Source of the DNA: Pempheris klunzingeri
Taxonomy: Eukaryota > Chordata > Actinopteri > Acropomatiformes > Pempheridae
Direction: 5' to 3'
DNA length: 64,000 nt
Assembly (NCBI RefSeq): GCF_042242105.1
Contig: NC_092017.1
Coordinates: 17,136,432-17,200,431, forward strand
In this document: piece by piece, positions 22,703 through 36,080 of the stretch
How the letters are laid out: each line of letters opens with the position of its first letter
Numbering within the stretch: position 1 is the first letter of the stretch
Translations under genes and position numbers: made by a program
Notes under the pieces: generated by a model
Seen by the model: the letters and a program-made list of their open reading frames with translations, nothing else
What the model was told of the DNA's origin: nothing
The model's database searches: none

Positions 22703-22791
22703 TGCTGTCGGCCACGCAGATTTACACCATCTTCACTGTTCAGCTCTTCGCCTTCCTCAACCTGCTGCCCGTGGAGGCCGACATCGCCGCT
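22678..22791 (+). CDS. rnf13: rnf13 coding exon 1 (signal peptide)
   Basis: 38 codons beginning [18 protein letters not shown], with A at -3. They encode the hydrophobic N terminus through [10 protein letters not shown]. The exon itself starts at acceptor TTGTAG (22561-22563), and 22564-22677 is 5' UTR. Donor CGCT|GTGAGT. Confidence 0.95.
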
Positions 22792-25700
22792 GTGAGTAAT
22801 TTTTAACACGTGACTATACAAAACAGAGAAGGACTACACAAAAAAAAACATATAATGATAGTATAAGATTGGAACATAGTTTTGCCCTCAACTACACAGA
22901 AACTCACCTCCCATTAGATGCGTAATGTTGGTTTGTTTTAAAGGTCTTTTTGATGGTCAGAAAGCTGCAGGGGAGGATTATGTTTCTCTCTGTGGTGTAT
23001 AAAGATAATATCCATTTGTTTTGATGATACATCAGCCTCCATGAAATATCTTGAATAAAAAGTAATCAAACTTCATTTTCCCATCTTTCAGTACTCATTC
23101 GACAACAAAACAGAGAACTTCGATGACCTGCCTGCACGGTTTGGCTATCGGCTACCCAGCGACGGACTGAAGGTGAGTGCGGATGGATCAGAGGTGTTTG
23201 CTACTGAAGCAATTTTTATGTCTGGATTTAACGGCAGGTCCTTACAAATCAGTTCAAGGGTTCCATTTTACAGTTGCACTAAATTAATATTTAACCATGA
23301 AAACACAGAAAGAGAGAGAAATAAAGGTGGGCAGGTAAAATTGGTAAAGAGCTACTAAAGAGATGTGTCTGTACTCGGTTGTGAGAAATATGTGAGAGAG
23401 ACATAAAAAAAATATGTAATATAAAATGTGAAGACGTGTGTTTGTGTGATCTTTTTGTGAATATGATTACGCGTTTCTCACAACTCCAAAGCTACTTACA
23501 CAGCCTGTGTCCAGATGTAAACAACAGAGTAGCTTCACTAATAAGATTGGATTTGGACTTGCTTTTATTCCCAAATTGAGTTACAAGTCTTTTAATACAT
23601 GCACTAATGCTGGGAAACGACTGTAATGTTACTGATGTTTTATGATGCTGGTAAAGGTTTATCTACATCAGTGACGGTTGGGAACACGACAGAAATCTGT
23701 CTGTTGCAGCAGCCAGCTATGCTTCTTAGTGCCAGAGGAGCACGCACTGTAGAAATACTGCAAAATACATGTCAAAACCGGTTGACATAACAAATGTTAC
23801 TGCTCTGTGTTGAGGACTGTAATAATGTGTGCTGTTGTGAGGTCTCTATATGCCCCCCCCCTCCCTCCCTCCAGCAACCCTGCGCACTGGTTGATCCACA
23901 AAGCTCACAAACAGAAGGGATGATTCATGTCTGCCATCTAAGCTGGTCATTGTGGCATATCTCACAGTCAAGAGCCCAGTTGTTGTTGTACGAAGGCTTT
24001 TGAGCGCTGAAGAAAGCTGATGGCAAAAGAGCTCGTGCTGTGTATATGTGCAGGTTAAGTAATGTACATGTGGACGCTCGTAATCACTGCCACTTATCTA
24101 GATTTAAGGATGTTGCTATGTTTAGCGTCATTACACCACTGCAGGAGTCCCACGGTATCATTTTGGCTTTATCACGTGAGTGGTGATCCTGTGCTGTATT
24201 TTAGGAGATGAGGCTCTGCTTGAGGTGATTGTTGGCATTGGTCTCGCAGCGCAAAGTGTGACGGCTCTGGGGCGGCCCACTGCAGCTCACCTGGGTGAGC
24301 GCAAAACAATAAAGTCCTTACCACAATGGGCCGGGTTCAAATCTGGCCCAGGGCTTTTTTTTTCTCCTATGAAACAATCCCATCATCATATTTGTTTTTC
24401 TTGCCATTGTCGCCTCATGTTTGCTCATCTGGGGATTCTTGAATCCTTGATTTTTAATTCTTGAAGCCTTGGGTCTCTTTTAATTCACTTAAAGAGTTTG
24501 GTCTAGACCTTCTCTTTTATAGAAAATGTCTTGAGATAATTTTTTATATGAATTGGTACTATATGAATAAAGATTGATTGGTTGTCGTCTCACACCATGC
24601 AATAATCATGATCTAAACATGCAATCAAAATTTACAGCTGGTAAAATAAACACAATGGCAATATACATTGATTGCTGTGGGTTTAAAGGAATTTATCTTC
24701 TGCAGCTGCATTTAAAATTACAACTTCGATGTGATGATTTGAGAGGCTGGCAGTTTTTTTGTTTAGGTAACTTGGAAAGTTCTTGAATTTGACTCTTAAA
24801 ATGGTGTACAAACCCTGTCAGGGAAATTGGCCAGTTTACACTGTAACATGTTAATTAACTGATTCTCTGAACCTTAGGGGACCTGCATTACATGCTAAGA
24901 TGCCACTCGCTCTCTTTTGGCTACAGATACAGGTGTCCCAACCGTATGGAAATATGGTATACAGTCAAAAGCGTGCATATTTGCCAAGTATATATAGGTT
25001 GTGGTTGTTAACTGTAGAAGTGGTAGTGTATACTCTTTAATCAAGGAAGGCCGCTGTGAATGATGCGTCTCCTCAGTCCCGGGACACAGGAGGAATTGAG
25101 GCGCGCACTCATGTTGCTCTGTTTGTGTGTGTCTGAGCATATTAGTCTTACGTAAGATTCTGTTATGAAAGCTGAGAAATGCCTCGGCGTCTGTGTCACC
25201 TGCCCTCTGTTTTAAATTCACACTTAATCTCCGCGTCTTATTTTTAACCTCTGCTGCCGTCCAGCCGGGGCAGAGCGGCCGTGTGCAACGCAGACATGCT
25301 GCCCCAGTCCCTGAGGGCTAAAGTCAGCCTGTTCATTTTAAAGTTTCCCTCCTCTGCCCAGCCTGTGTCTGTCTGAGTGAGCCTGGCAGCAAGTTTGGAA
25401 CCGACAACAGCTGTGATTTGCAGCTGCTCTCAGCAAGATTTTAATGTAAGCTACACACACATTATCACAGATCGAGGAGGAGCAGAGAAGAACCTCCCAT
25501 CTTCCTTCCTGTACAAGCTGAAGATTTGCCATGTTTGTCAGACAGTGATAAGATGCGTTTTGCAGTGCACTCACTCTTTGTCTGATGCCATTTAGATTCT
25601 CTTAAACAAAAGTTTTCTTTCCCACGTAACAACCTCCTTTTAAATATACCGGCACTATTTGCACCTGCTGTTCAGAGGAGCCCCACAGATTGTATGAGTC

Positions 25701-28700
25701 TTAGTAAGTCATCCGAATACATAATTAAGCTCTTTTACCATACATGTGCTGTGTGCAGCTCTAATATTTGCACAATAATCTCACTAATGCATATGCAGTA
25801 AGGAAGGAGGAACACTATAGTATATCTGGACTAAAAGTGATTGGGGAGTATATTGTAAAGATGCATGTGCATGAATTGGACTCTGAAAGAAGATTTGGTA
25901 GCCTTTTTATTACTACTATGTAGCCTTGGAGAGCTGCAGCTGTATAATGCTTGGAGAAACCTCTGGCATCACAAGGCAGCACAAGCCTGTTTGTCTTCGG
26001 AGGATTCCCCGCAGGGAACAAGGCTTCCAACAGAGCCTTCCCTGTTTCCACTTACACAACTAGGCCTGTTTATAGTTACGCCAGGGTCTCAAAGCAAGGC
26101 CACTGCAAGCCTGTGCACTCCCACAGTGTGCAACAGTTATGCTTTGTTTAATTTCTGACGTGTACATCTTAGTAGTTTGACTTTAGACATCGAGCTTGAG
26201 TCAAAATGTAGCACAACAGAACTTGCCTGTTTGAAATTGAACTCAGAAGATTTTAAGACACAGAAAGGGCTTTTCACAGCAAAGAAGTATCGTTTGTTGA
26301 TAAATTATGCAACGTCAATCTGTTGATATGGCATTCAGAGCATTAATATAGAGCATTTAGCAACTATTTGCAATGTAAAGATGCAGTGACTTAATTGGAG
26401 GATGATGTCACACTCACTCTGTTGTGATCTTCTGTCCCTTGTTTTGGTCGGCGGGGCGGCCGCATGTGCATGTTAGTGCGCAAGAGTCTGTGAATTGTTC
26501 AATGAGCAAATTCTGAGTTAACACAGTAGTACAAAAGCTAAGAGAGGGTGTCAGCCTGTGGTTGTCTACAGAACGAACAATAGCCCCGGCCGCAGAGCCG
26601 TGGTGGCAAGGGGAGGGTGAGGCACAAATGTGATTGTATGAAATGCTGAGATTTCATATAGAGAACCTTTAAAGTGCAGTAGAGCAAATCAGTTCTCCTG
26701 TTTAGTTAAACGGTTATTATAGACCTGTTGCCTTCCCAAATTCTTCTATATGCATAAATTCAAATATAGGACATGGATGTGAACGCTTTGATTGTAGCTT
26801 CAGCAATATTTTGCAGCAGTCAAGCATGATTGAAAAAAGATTTACATATAAATGTACATATGAACTGCTGTACAGCCTTTATCCCAGTAGATACAGAAAA
26901 TAAAAGTTAGGGAAGCGAGAGTAATGGCAGAGGACCTGGAACCAACTGTGCAGGTTCAGCATTGTGAATTTTTATTGAGATACGATATTGGTCAAGATTC
27001 AATGCACAGCTTAAAATAACTGTGTTCCCTTTTCACAGCAAATTCTCGACACACCACATGGCACTTCTATTCCATTTTTGCACCCGCTTTCACTTCCACA
27101 ATTATAGTCTGATCTGTAGCCACGGTCTGAGAAGAAATGCATGGGTTTTCTTTGGAAAATCTTTGTGGTTTGGGTGGTGCAGCAACAGTGGTAGCAGTAG
27201 TAAAGTCTCTGAAGCACACACTTACCCTGTAAAAAATAAATATTACTTTCTGAGTGCCATTAAAGCCTGATTTCTGTGTGACTTCTTGTCCCAAAATCAC
27301 AAAGTAGATGGACCATCTACAAGATCAGCGCCACATCTACCTCTCTTTTAAAGCATTTCTGAGTAGCTAATGTTAGTAGATTGAATTTCCTCCTACCAGC
27401 TGGAAAATACCAAATTTTGTAATAACCCTGGTGATTTCATTCAAGTTGCTTGCATACTTTGTTTGTCAAAAGAGTTGATAAAGAGGTGGCAGGAAGCGGT
27501 CCTCCCATGTCACAATCTTGCCATGAGCAACCCACGTTGAGCAAAATATGGTGACATCCCACATGAGGAAGCTGCGTGCCACAGAGTGACTTATTTTTGC
27601 TTGTTTCCTCTGCGCTTGCGTTGGTTTCCACCGATTACTCCATTTTCCTCCAACAATTCAATGACACGTAGTTTAGGTGAACTGAGGACTTGCCAAACTG
27701 CTTGTCTGTCTGCGTTACCTGCTGCATTCCCTGATTTTGGGTTAATTAAATTGTGATGAAATGTTAACCAAATAATCTCAAATTAAAGGTTGATTTACTG
27801 GCGTTTTGTACTGGGTTTTTTTTTTCACCACAGTCATAGGTCTTCTTCCGCGAATCGAGCTAGCTCAGATGTCATCACGTGATCTGTCTGTGAGAATGAA
27901 GAAAGCTCAGAAAAAGCTTGTAAGCAGGCCTTGGGGATTATGTTGTCACACATACTGTTCCCAAGGTCAAGAATGTACCTCCATGCTCAAATGCATTGAG
28001 CCTGGAAGGAGTCCAAGGACCTCTGAAGGTCCTTGGACTCCACCTGGAGAACCACCTCAGGCCGAAGGTGTAATAACAAACATTGTTCGTTTAGTTTTTC
28101 AGCAGAAAATCCAACCAGTTGTCTGCTTAAGCATATTCAAATGCATATGTGCTGTATCAGCATGTAAGAGGAGAAATGTTGACACGTAAGAGAAGATGAG
28201 GGTTTTTCTCACTTTCATTAATTGTTTGTCACAGAGATGAAACACCATTGTGGTCAGTACTTAGTCATTTGTGCCAGGTTCCTGTAAATGCATGTTAATT
28301 GACTAATCATAGCTGTTTTCCAATAGATGGTGGTGATTCCTGTGCGTGTCATTATGATTCACTGGCTTTTATGCTATGTTTCAGGCATATCTTGTTCACT
28401 TTCCCCACCCACATTTCCTCAGCCAGCCTAGAATGTGACCCAGAAACAAACCCACATTTTTTTTTTTTTTCCCCCCACATTTAGACCACTGCCACCCCGT
28501 TTCACTGGCATTCCTATCCAGCTTGAGTGTGGTAATGGGATGAGTTTCAGTAAGAGGGTCAAGGTTCGATGTGTCAGGACACTGGTAATTGTGAATATTG
28601 TGATTATGGACTAATAATGTAATGATGAAAGGTGCTGACTGCTCGGCAAAGCAGGGTAAAAGTTAGCCTATTAGTGTGACTGAAAGTAGAGCTTGGTCGA

Positions 28701-30824
28701 TTGCAGGTTAAAGTGGGGAATCTGAACATCAATGAATCTGAGTGTACAGTCACACAAGCTTTAATCTGCTCACAGGAAGCCTCAGACAGGCTAGAGCAAG
28801 TCATTAATTCCTGTGTTTTTCCTCTATCTGAACCCAGAGCTACTCTGCAAACGAGCCATATAGTGAGATTTTTAGTGACAAGATTAAGTGTGATCACCGT
28901 GCAGTAATTTGGAATAGTCCACCAGCAACCCCTCCTTCTTCTTGAACAACAGAAAATCCCTCAGTTTTTTTGTTTAGCACTGTATTAAAACAAGAAGAAA
29001 TAATTAATTAAAAAGTATTTGCAGCTTGGCTTGGGTTTTTTGAACATTACACTGATTCTCTTAGTTGTTAATATCAGCTATTTTGCTCTCTAGAGGAAAA
29101 AAAACTACAGAAACTGAATTAGACTCTCTTTCATAACTAGCATGAGAACGTGAATATCTGGTCAGGTTGCTGTCAGCCTTTTAAGATACACTTCAGGGAA
29201 CACAGTGAGAGCCAAAAGACAGACTAACGGCAGCTGTAGATTAGCAAACTGCTAGCAAACTAGTCATTTTTAGACTTTATCTTATAATGCTCGCTTTGGG
29301 AAAACGGCACAATATGAGGGAGGTGCCACGACATGACCGATCCACATTAAGTTCAGTCTCTTCGCTAATTCAGTTGCGTTCATTCAGTCAGTGTCAGTTT
29401 TGAGTGTCACAACAACTCACGGTCTCGTGTTACACAGCCTAAAAGATCCTGCACAGTCTGGTGTACACATTTCAGATTAAGGATAATAAAAGCACTGATG
29501 TCAGATCAGTATTTGTTATCAACAGATACCTGAAGTTGTGATATACCCCTCACTACAGTCACTGTTGAGCCCCTGATGACGACAAGAACACAAATCAGTC
29601 TGTTTAAAACTGAATTATATACCCTGTTGTGTTGTTAACAGCTGATGTAGCCGCTCTGCTGCCCTCAGACTAGAAGCCTTGGGTTGTAATATAAACAACC
29701 CCACATTACAATTTGCCACATGGACTTAATGTAATGTAAGACACTAAGTGCACTTCTATGCACTTAAATGTCTTGTTTCTTCTTTCTCACCAGTCACACT
29801 CACCACTGTCTAATGATACACACAATACGACTGGATGTTTGAGCTAAAACATTTCACAACTTCAGAATCATGCGCTCGACGAGTAATTGGTCCTCATTTG
29901 GTGTTTTTCCAAAAGTTGACAACGTGGCTCAATAGTAATGCAATAATGGCGAATTTGGACATTCTCGTGGAGCACTGAGAGCAGAGGGGGCTCTACAGGA
30001 TGATAAAATATAAATGTAATACACGTCACCCAGCTTGGGGTCTGATGGAGCAGTGGAATTATATAATCAGTTTAAGGTGGTTTTGGATGAGGCTTGTGGT
30101 GCTTAAAGAGATGTCTCTGCACGGACAGCATTATATCCACATCTCCTTTAGCTCTACATTTTCAGGATTTCCCCTCCTCTCCTAGTTATTTCCTGTTTTT
30201 CGCCATCACCATCCTCTCTCTGCAGTCTGCAGTTCTTGCAGGCGTTTTCTCAAAAATGCTTTTTCCACCCAACAGAGGGCACTCTTGTCACTGCTTTCAA
30301 AGTCAGGAGGAGGAATGTGAGGCAGTGGCTCAGTGATGTCATTCAGCAGTAAGGCAGAGCTGCGCTGGAGGAGGCACCCAGAGGTGACGGTGGTGAGGGC
30401 GGCGGGTGATTCCTCACATGTTCCTCCTCCCCGATTGTGAGGTTACACAGATCGCCGTGATCCCTGGATGCAAACATCAAGTCTTGTTAATTTAGAGCTA
30501 CAACCAGTCAGCGACTTGGTCTCCTCTGTTGTGTGGTGTGGGTCTGTAAATGTGATGTGGCACTTTGGTCATTTACCATATGCGGCTCAGCTGCTGTTCT
30601 GGAGTCGTGTCAGTGTGGCAGGCGGCAAATCAGTTTGCCGCTTACAGACACCGGCCTTGTGTGTCTGTGAGACAAAGTGCTGACTGTCCTTGATATATCA
30701 GCTTTTTTTTTTTTTTTTTTTTTTAAAAGCGCTGGCTTTTAAACGGAGGGAGAGAGCTGAAAGAGGCGGCAGACTCCCCGAGTCCCACAGCAGTCCACGC
30801 TTCCTGTCGACCACCCTGCCTCTG

Positions 30825-30866
<42 letters not shown>

Positions 30867-33800
30867 CGGTGTCGGTTACACTTGCATAAGAGCAGCAGGG
30901 GTTTAGAAATGTATCACTGGCATCAGGCCCCTCCCTCCTCATCTCTTGTGTATTTTCCTTTCATCGTCTCCTCTTAGATTATCTCCTCCGTTTCTTCACT
31001 TCCTTCTCTTTTCTCACCATCCGTCTGCCTGTTTTTTTTTGTCCTCACCTTTCTATTTTCGTCTTACTCCATCTGTTTTTGTCCTTCGTCTGAATTTCAG
31101 TGGGTCTCTGATTCCCTTTGCCTCCATATTTGTATCTTCTGCTGTTTCCGCCTTTGTTCTCCTCGCCTTTATCACTCTGTCAGCCTCTCTATCAAACCCT
31201 CGCTCTCTTCCCGCTATCTCCCTCTCATCAGTCACTTCAGAAGCTGTCGTTGGCAGAGAGAAAGAGAGAGAGGAAAATACGAGGGCCACAGTTTTTCCAA
31301 GCAAACCGACTCTGTGATACATACAAAAACACGCAGGTTGTTCTGGCCACATAAAGACACACACGGCATACAGATGGGCACAGATACACACACACACGCA
31401 TCATTTTTGTGAGTCCATGATATTCTTCATTCCAGTGGGAAGTCTTCTATTCATTATGCATACATTACCATGTTAAATTAATGTTTGGTTTGCCACTGTT
31501 GTATCTGGGGCTGCAGTAGATCTGCCTCTCAGTATCTGTGTTTTTAAATTTTTTTTAATTTTGTTTTTCATCTGTGGTTCTGATGGATGTTGTTAATCTT
31601 GGAGCAGTGGGAGGGTTGATCAAAGATGGTGCCGCTCAGACTTTGTAATGACTTGGTGTTATGTGTAGCCCCTTTAAACGGTAACCTCTCTATTTTTAAA
31701 CTTGGGCCCCATATATACAGTGCTGTGGAAAAGTATTTGCCCCCTTACAGATTTCTTCTGTTTTTGCTTTTTTGTCACACTTACATGTTTCAGATCATCA
31801 AACCAATTTTAATATCAGACAAAAATAACCTGAGTAAACACAAAAAGCAGTTTTTAAAGGATGATTTTATTTATTAAGGGACAAAAGCTATCCAAACCAA
31901 CCTGGCCCTATGTGAGTAATTGCCCCCTAAACCTAATAACTGATTGTGCCACCCTTGGCGGCAACAACTGCAATCAAGCGTTTGCAATAACTGGCAATGA
32001 GTCTTTCACATCGCTGTGGGGGAATTTCGGCCCACTCTTCTTTGCAGAATTGTCTTAATTCAGCCACATTGGAGGGTTTTTGAGCATGAATGGCCTGTTT
32101 AAGGTCATGCCACAGCATCTCAATTGGATTTAAGTCCGGACTTTGACTAGGTCACTCCAAAACTTTCACTTTGTTTTTTTTGAGCTATTCAGAGGTGGAC
32201 TTGCTGGTGTGCTTCGGATCATTGTCCTGCTGCATAACCCAAGTGCGCTTGTGCTTAAGGTCACGAACTGATGGCCGGACATTCTCCTTCAGGATTTTCT
32301 GGTAGAGAGCAGAATTCATGGTTCCATCAATTACGGCAAGTTGTCCAGGTCCTGAAGCAGCAAAGCAGCCCCAGACCATCACACTGCACCATGTTTGACT
32401 GTCGGTATGATGTTCTTCCTCCGAAATGCTGTGTTAGTTTTACACCAGATGTAACGGGACGCACACCTTCCAAAAAGTTCCACTTTTGTCTCGTCAGTCC
32501 ACAGAATATTTTCCCAAAAGTGTGGGGGATCATCAAGATGTTTTTTAGCAAGTGTGAGATGTGCCTCTGTGTTCCTTTTGGTCAGCAGTGGTTTTCTCCT
32601 TGGAACTCTCCCATGGAGGCCATTTTTGCCCAGTCTCTTTCTTATTGTTGAATCATGGACACTAACTTTAACTGAGGCAGGTGAGGCCTGCAGTGCTTTA
32701 GATGTTGTTTGGGGTTCTTGGAGTGATCTCCTGAATGAGTTGTCGATGCACTCTTGGAGTCATTTTCACATAGGGCCAGGTTGGTTTGGATAGCTTTATT
32801 CCCTTAATAAATGAAATCATCATTCAAAAACTGCTTTTTGTGTTTACTCAGGTTATCTATGTCTGATATTAAAATTTGTTTGATGATCTGAAACATGTAA
32901 GTGTGACAATAAAGCAAAAACAGAAGAAATCTGTAAAGGGGCAAATACTTTTTCACAGCACTGTACATATTTTGGGTTTGACATGACTGGTAGATACAAA
33001 TTGGAAGTGATCAAGACATCGCCTCAGCCGGCGGACGAGAAGAGGCAGCGAATGAACTCTAACGGCTGTAATGTAATTCTTCTGGGCCATTGTGCCAGAT
33101 CAGAGTACATCCACTAGAAGTGCTTGTTAGTGTTGACTCTAAGTGTCTGACAGTATTATGGAAAGGATCCTTACAGAGATAGACCTGCAAGATCCTTTTT
33201 GTTCCAACTAGTGAAATAGTGGTTATATTGCCTGATTCAAAGCCATCAGACTCCTTGCAGAACATATTGGTCATTTCGTTTGTGTTAATTGCTTGTTACA
33301 CAAAGATTGTGTTGGACTTGAATTAACCCTTAAAAGTCACACAATAGAACAAACAAACTGACTGATTGAGGCAGCGCTAGACCAGCAACTCCCAGGGTCC
33401 TTTCTGTGATGTTGTCATGCATTTTGAACCCAAAATATTTCTATATAGGGCCCAAACCGTGTGACTATATCTCAGAAAGGCTCACAAAAAGGTTTTTAGA
33501 AACTGATGACATGTAGCGATGAAGCCGCTGTTATCACAAGTATTGTGATTTTACACATGACTTTCATCTTGTGACATCGACTGTCAACATAAGTCATATT
33601 CACACAAACAAAACTAAGAAATCCTGGTACGATATGACCAGTGGTATCTGTGAGGTGTGAGAAAGTAAGCTGATGGCCATTAGTGTCACACTGCAGACAT
33701 TAATTCCCGTCAAAGTGCCCTTCAGCAACACAGTTGACCCTCTAACTGCTTCAGCGCAGTTTTGTATTTATAGACATAAGAGGACACGAGCTCTGATGCA

Positions 33801-36034
33801 GGAGTGACACTGAATGAATGTGAAGCAAGGTCGGTCATTACTTCGTCATCATCATCTATTTCATCACAACTGTTTAGATACTGAGGGTTTGTAGAGAGAT
33901 AATAAATTTCAGTTGCAGTGTATCATTATTTTGTAGGTTTGGATGGTGCTTTCTAATAGTAGATGTTTTATTTTGGAGAAAGACTCCAAGTAGCCTGTTT
34001 GACTTCCAATAAATGACATTTGCCTAAACTGGGACTTAAGTCACTCATTTGCTTCTCTCACCGTCTCACGTCTGATGATGTCATCCCAACAGGGCTTCCT
34101 GATCGGGGCGCGACCAGAAAATGCGTGCGAGCCCATCGAGCCCCCTCCGAGGGACAACTTGACGGGCGCCTTCATCGTCCTCATCAAGCGCTTCGACTGC
34201 AACTTTGACATCAAGGTACAGTGTCTACACTGGTCGGTGTGTGAATGGGTGAATATGAATGTAGCGTTAAAGCGCTTTGAGTTGTCGAGAAAGGAGCTAT
34301 GCAAGTGCAGAGCATTTACCATGCAGTCCATGTAGTTATTGTCAGATGGATGCCCTTCCTGGCTTAACCACACTTATCAACCCCAACCATCTCTGTAATC
34401 TTAACTATTTCATCTTCACATCTATGCATAGCATCACTAGTTTTATTCTAATAGCTAAACAGGGTTCTGACTGCCTTTTTATTTCACTTGTATCAACAGG
34501 CCCCTAGTTAGTTTGTTTTGCAAACTGAATGCCATTTTAGTGCATAAAAATACCTGGAAGTAATTGAAAGCAGCAGTTAATTTACAAGAGCAATCTGCCT
34601 AAAGTACAACCGTGTGTGAGATACTGTGCACAGATGTGTGTTGCCTCACACTGCACTCGTATCAGTTGTTTTCAGGGTTAGTTTCACTGAGGCTCTTAGA
34701 TCAGCTGGTCGGAGGGAGGAAAACAGGACGCCGCCATTTCCCTTAACACAACTTCCTGCATGAGCATCCATCCCCTTCGACCGCCTCTTTGCCTTTTTCT
34801 TCTCCTCCTCCTGCTGGCAGGTTTGTGTGTGACGGTCGACCTGTGGAGTTGAAAAGTTCTGTTTGCCGTCGCCGAAGTGGCTGAAAGATGGAGAGAGCTG
34901 ATCTCCATTAGTCAAGCGAGGCATCGCGCCATGTGCAGTGCAAACGGGGTGTATGTGTGTTGGGAGAGTCGCCTAGTTCATCACCAGTGAGGGAAGAGAC
35001 AGATGTTGAGACAAGAAGATAAAGGAAACAAGTAAAAAATAATGCTGTATAGCTGACCTGCCAAAAAACAAAAAAACATTGAATGTAAGTCAAAGTCTAA
35101 CTAACCTAAGCAAATTCAAAACACAGTGGATTTTTTAGTTGAACCGGGTCATTGCCAGCTGCATTTTTGAAGGGAACACATGACATCAGTTGTTAATTTG
35201 CATACAAGTGGAATTTTACTTGCACCAGTTTAATAACTCTACAGGTGTCAACAAGCCAATAAAATCTTAAAGGTGACAAACTAAATATGAAGCCCAAACA
35301 CAAGTATTTGCTTGGAGGGATCTCGATGATAAATATCTTGTTATGTAATTCCGAGACATTTACCTTACAGACGCGTTTCAGCGCCAGCAGACATCCTGAA
35401 ATGTTGCCAGATACTTCAGTTGTGAACACATTAACGTCCCCTGTGATTAGAAAAACGTCAGATTTCTGGTCTGAAAACTTGGCAGCATGTGAATTATTGA
35501 GTTTTATTATTAATACAGCATCCTCCGCTGATTCTCAGGGATGATTTGTTCCAGAAGTAAAACGATTCAGAGGTTGTTTTTTTTTTTCCACTTTTGCACT
35601 AAATGAAACCAAAAATGCCCATATGTAGGAAACAGCATGTGGTAGATTGGTTCCTAAATGCACCATAAACCTTCAGAGCTAAACAGAAAGAATAGAAAGG
35701 AGAGAGAGAGAAGGAGCGAGGTAGAGAGGGCAGAAGATGAGGGGGGAGAAAAGGGAGCCAGGATTAAGAGAGTGAGAGCGGGGATGAGTAATGGGGTGAA
35801 AGAGAGGAAAGCATGCAGCCTCTTGGCATCTTTCTCTCTGCCTCTTTCCTCTCGTACTTTTCAGTCTTTCCTTCTCCCTCTGCACCTTCTTCATCGCTCC
35901 CCCGTTCATTCACTCTCACATTTCCCATCCATCCCTTTTCAGTCTATTTGATTCGTCGTCTTTCGTTCTGGCTCTTTTTTTTTTCTCTCTATTGTAGCTG
36001 TGAACCAACCATACAGCCTTATATGGTCTTACTG

Positions 36035-36080
<46 letters not shown>

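Larger units (their letters stand above)
23173..34092 (+). other. rnf13 intron 3 (10.9 kb)
   Basis: Holds a SINE-like unit (24262-24582), a perfect hairpin (28008-28041), a CpG-bearing patch near 26440-26600, a poly-T run, an AC array and the Tc1-like element (31718-32963). No additional exon is supported. Confidence 0.7.

Noticed and set aside
24275..24345. Functional tRNA gene
   Set aside because: A- and B-box-like words are present, but no cloverleaf with a paired acceptor stem is apparent, and the sequence continues into a SINE body and tail.
28008..28041. Possible microRNA precursor
   Set aside because: The stem is only 15 bp with a 4-base loop, too short for a Drosha/Dicer substrate.
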